Source of the DNA: Candidatus Omnitrophota bacterium
GTDB lineage: Bacteria; Ratteibacteria; UBA8468; B48-G9; DTJG01
Length of the DNA: 7,141 nucleotides
Direction: 5' to 3'
NCBI GenBank assembly: GCA_023818725.1
Contig: JAMWBX010000062.1
Span: forward strand, 1-7,141
Within the stretch, counting starts at the first letter, position 1, and the number at the start of each line of letters is the position of its first letter. The position numbers and the translations under genes were made by a program. Positions 5,115-7,141 of the stretch are shown here, one piece after another. Under the pieces are notes generated by a model that ran no database searches, had not been told where the DNA came from, and was given only the letters and a program-made list of their open reading frames with translations.

Positions 5115-5143
5115 AGTATAATGGCAAAATGGTAAAAAATCAA
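5115..5143 (-). promoter_or_regulatory. Candidate parA promoter, near-leaderless
   Basis: On the minus strand TTGATT (5143-5138) and TATACT (5120-5115) are 17 bp apart. Transcription would start about 6-7 bp beyond the -10 box, near 5108, only a few bases before the parA ATG at 5104. That agrees with the absence of a ribosome-binding site there. The promoter could serve the whole minus-strand gene run down to the anti-sigma factor. Confidence 0.5.
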
Positions 5144-5257
5144 TACTCTCAGATACCTGGTGTATAATAAACTGATGAAAAAGTTTATAATAGACAAAAA
5201 GAAAACTAAATTTTGTACCCCTTAAAAAAAGCGAAAATAACCAGCAGAGGAAGAAAA

Positions 5258-6109
5258 ATGGAGATAAAAAATATTCTTGTTGCAGGCGCAGGAACAATGG
5301 GTTCACAAATTGCGCAATGCATGGCTGAACACAAAATAGATGTTTTTCTATTTGATTCCAGTATGGAAATTGCAAGAAATGCAGTTTCAAAAATCAGCGA
5401 ACGACTGCAGAGAAGCATTGATTCAAAACAGCTTAGAACACAGGATAAACAAAAAATCCTTGGCAGAATCACTATCATAGAAGATGTCCACCGGGCAAGG
5501 AGCGCTGATCTTGTAATAGAAGCAATCGTAGAAGACCTTAAAATCAAAAAATCCTTCTTTTCCCATCTTGATAAAATTTTTTCAAAGGATGTCGTTCTTG
5601 CATCAAATACATCTTCCCTCAGAATAAGCAAATTAGCAGAGGCAGTAAATTATCCTGAAAGAGTCGTAGGCATGCATTTTTTTAACCCTGCACACAGGAT
5701 GAAGCTTGTTGAAGTTGTTAGAGGCGAAAAAACATCAGAAGACACAATCAGGACAATTAAAGCCCTTGCTGAATTTATCGGTAAAACCCCTGTTGAAGTG
5801 AAAGATAAACCCGGGTTTATTGTTAACCGTCTTTTAATCCCAATGATAAACGAAGCAGTAATTCTGTTTGAGGAAAATATTGCCGATAGAGATTCCATTG
5901 ATACTGCAATGAAGCTTGGTGCAGGCCATCCTATGGGACCATTGGCTCTCGCTGACCTTATCGGAATTGATGTATGTCTGAATATCATGGAAAACCTTGA
6001 AAAACAACTAAATAATGTAAAATACGCACCCTGTAAATTACTGCGTCAAATGCTAAAGGATAACAAACTCGGGAAAAAGACCGGTCAGGGTTTTTACAGT
6101 TATAAATAA
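5258..6109 (+). CDS. 3-hydroxybutyryl-CoA dehydrogenase (3-hydroxyacyl-CoA dehydrogenase family)
   Basis: A 283-residue cytoplasmic NAD-dependent enzyme that interconverts acetoacetyl-CoA (or longer 3-oxoacyl-CoA) and the (S)-3-hydroxyacyl-CoA, as in butyrate-type metabolism or beta-oxidation. The Rossmann motif GAGTMG is at 10-15, and Asp33 at the end of the second strand favours NAD over NADP. The catalytic set of the family is present: Ser119 in SNTSSL, His140 in HFFNP, Glu152 in KLVEVV and Asn190 in IVNRL. The C-terminal dimerisation domain includes HPMGPLALADLIG and the closing GKKTGQGFYSY. Length equals that of single-domain bacterial enzymes. The ATG at 5258 has AGAGGAAG (5246-5253) at good spacing; an in-frame TTG at 5213 would add 15 residues before the Rossmann strand and is less likely. 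No thiolase or crotonase gene is in the window, so the pathway is not settled. The exported propeller gene follows 24 bp downstream. Confidence 0.93.
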   Translation: MEIKNILVAGAGTMGSQIAQCMAEHKIDVFLFDSSMEIARNAVSKISERLQRSIDSKQLRTQDKQKILGRITIIEDVHRARSADLVIEAIVEDLKIKKSFFSHLDKIFSKDVVLASNTSSLRISKLAEAVNYPERVVGMHFFNPAHRMKLVEVVRGEKTSEDTIRTIKALAEFIGKTPVEVKDKPGFIVNRLLIPMINEAVILFEENIADRDSIDTAMKLGAGHPMGPLALADLIGIDVCLNIMENLEKQLNNVKYAPCKLLRQMLKDNKLGKKTGQGFYSYK

Positions 6110-6133
6110 ACTAAATAACCCAGTAGGCAGAAA

Positions 6134-7141
6134 ATGAAAAGAAAAATTTTAGCGGTTCTAATTTTTTCATTAGTGCTGGCTAGATTTTTACACCCATCTG
6201 CAGAACAAAATGCGCCATTCAGATATGTGTTTGCAAAAGCATATCATGTTTTACCTGGCACACACAATAATGAATCAGGTTATTTTTCTCTATGTGAAGG
6301 ACTTGACGGAAAGCTCTATATCGGCACAACAAAATACAATGAAAACTCCTATCTTGTGGAGTTTGACCCTTATACAGAAAGACAGAAGATTGTCATTGAT
6401 ACCCATAAAGTATGCGGTATCAATGCAACCGGCTATGCTGCCCAAGCAAAGATACATACAAAAAACTTTGTCGGGAAAAGCGGAAAAATTTATGTTGGCA
6501 GCAAACAGGGATATCGTTCTACAGGAGATACCTCAGAATATCCTGGTGGTTATGTTATGGTTTACGACCCATCAACCCAGAAACCAGAATCGCTTGGAAT
6601 GCCATATCCGGGTCAGGGTGTAATTGATGTTGCAGCAGATGAAAAAAGAAATCTGATTTATGTTGTTACCTGCGAAGATCAGCATTGGATGCTTTACGAT
6701 ATGAAAACAAAAAAATACAGGGAACTCGGTCCAATGCTAGTGCCCTATGCAACGACCTTAATTGATGGAAAAGGAAGAGCTCATGCGATAACAAAAGATT
6801 TCAAAATTGCGACATATGACCCTTCTACTGATAAGGTGATTGTTCGGCCAATGGCCATATCCGGCAAACTTTTCAAGAAACCAGAAGGACACGGCTATGC
6901 AATACCCTGCTGGGCTCTGGCGCAGGACAAGAAAAGTGCCTATATGACGATGATAAGTTTTCCAGATCTTTATAAAATAGACCTTTCTTCAACAGGTAAT
7001 GCAGTGAAAGCAAAAAATCTCGGTAGAATGATAAAAGGCAAAAACCCTGACTCTCGCAGTTCTCTCTGCCTCCATCCTGATGGAAATGTCTATTGCCTTT
7101 GGATGATTAACAATGAAACAGGCTTTGGTTCCGGCTATCTC
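6134..7141 (+). CDS. Exported beta-propeller-like protein (cut by window edge)
   Basis: 336 codons are open to the right edge with no stop. The N-terminus MKRKILAVLIFSLVLARF is a signal peptide, with a likely cleavage near PSA-EQ (residue 23). The rest is beta-rich with blade-like repeats pairing a strand such as KLYIG, KIYVG, LIYVV or AYMTM with a turn of the form FDPYTE, YDPSTQK, YDMKTKK, YDPSTDK or IDLSSTG. At least five such units are visible, as in YVTN/NHL/SMP-30-like propellers. No catalytic residues are recognised. The segments YPGGYVMVYDP, PYPGQGVIDV, CEDQHWMLYD and NNETGFGSGYL look strongly conserved and recall uncharacterised propeller proteins of Planctomycetota and relatives (from memory, low certainty). 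A role in binding or processing a carbohydrate or other extracytoplasmic ligand is possible but unproven. The start is preceded only by a weak AGTAGG site; the short gap suggests co-transcription with the dehydrogenase. Confidence 0.75.
   Translation, partial: MKRKILAVLIFSLVLARFLHPSAEQNAPFRYVFAKAYHVLPGTHNNESGYFSLCEGLDGKLYIGTTKYNENSYLVEFDPYTERQKIVIDTHKVCGINATGYAAQAKIHTKNFVGKSGKIYVGSKQGYRSTGDTSEYPGGYVMVYDPSTQKPESLGMPYPGQGVIDVAADEKRNLIYVVTCEDQHWMLYDMKTKKYRELGPMLVPYATTLIDGKGRAHAITKDFKIATYDPSTDKVIVRPMAISGKLFKKPEGHGYAIPCWALAQDKKSAYMTMISFPDLYKIDLSSTGNAVKAKNLGRMIKGKNPDSRSSLCLHPDGNVYCLWMINNETGFGSGYL

Noticed and set aside
5105..5197. Hydrophobic N-terminal extension of ParA starting at 5197.
   Set aside because: ParA proteins are cytoplasmic and begin a few residues before Walker A. 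The extension covers the promoter region.
6210..6627. Two overlapping plus-strand frames inside the propeller gene.
   Set aside because: They are out of frame with a continuous 336-codon reading frame that has a signal peptide and repeat pattern.

Overview
The window looks like chromosomal DNA of an uncultured, moderately AT-rich bacterium that uses the standard genetic code. Most genes end in TAA and a few in TGA; tryptophan is TGG and glycine is GGN. The zinc-finger anti-sigma factor with one membrane span and the exported propeller protein suit a bacterium with an extracytoplasmic compartment. The propeller protein reminds me of Planctomycetota and related PVC proteins, but this is a weak impression from memory and no phylum can be fixed from the window.

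Layout. At the left, all on the minus strand, are tRNA-Tyr(GTA), tRNA-Gly(TCC) and the N-terminal third of trigger factor. The spacer between the two tRNAs carries a GC-rich insert bounded by copies of the tRNA-Tyr 3' end. A second GC-rich stretch without genes (about 848-1017) lies upstream of tRNA-Tyr. On the plus strand there follows a two-gene unit: a sugar-phosphate isomerase/epimerase-like TIM-barrel protein, and a LysE-family exporter interrupted by one in-frame TGA. This unit converges, with an 8-bp overlap, on a four-gene minus-strand run: ParA-type ATPase, small ribbon-helix-helix partner, ECF sigma factor, zinc-finger anti-sigma factor. To the right, divergent from parA, are a 3-hydroxybutyryl-CoA dehydrogenase and, 24 bp further on, an exported beta-propeller-like protein cut by the window edge.

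How the genes work together. The sigma/anti-sigma pair is a standard membrane-linked stress or envelope signalling switch. Its position directly behind a ParA/RHH pair in a tight gene run is unusual. The ParA partner is not a canonical ParB: it joins a ParB-like N-terminal peptide to a ribbon-helix-helix DNA-binding domain. The isomerase and exporter are probably translationally coupled, with the exporter currently broken. The dehydrogenase and propeller protein are close enough to be co-transcribed but have no obvious shared function.

Best leads: the ParB-like peptide on an RHH scaffold; the repeated tRNA-Tyr 3' ends around the inter-tRNA insert, including a trailer antisense to the tRNA's own T-arm; and the TGA in the exporter at a position where the family usually has glycine. 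I see no CRISPR array, rRNA, transposase or complete mobile element.
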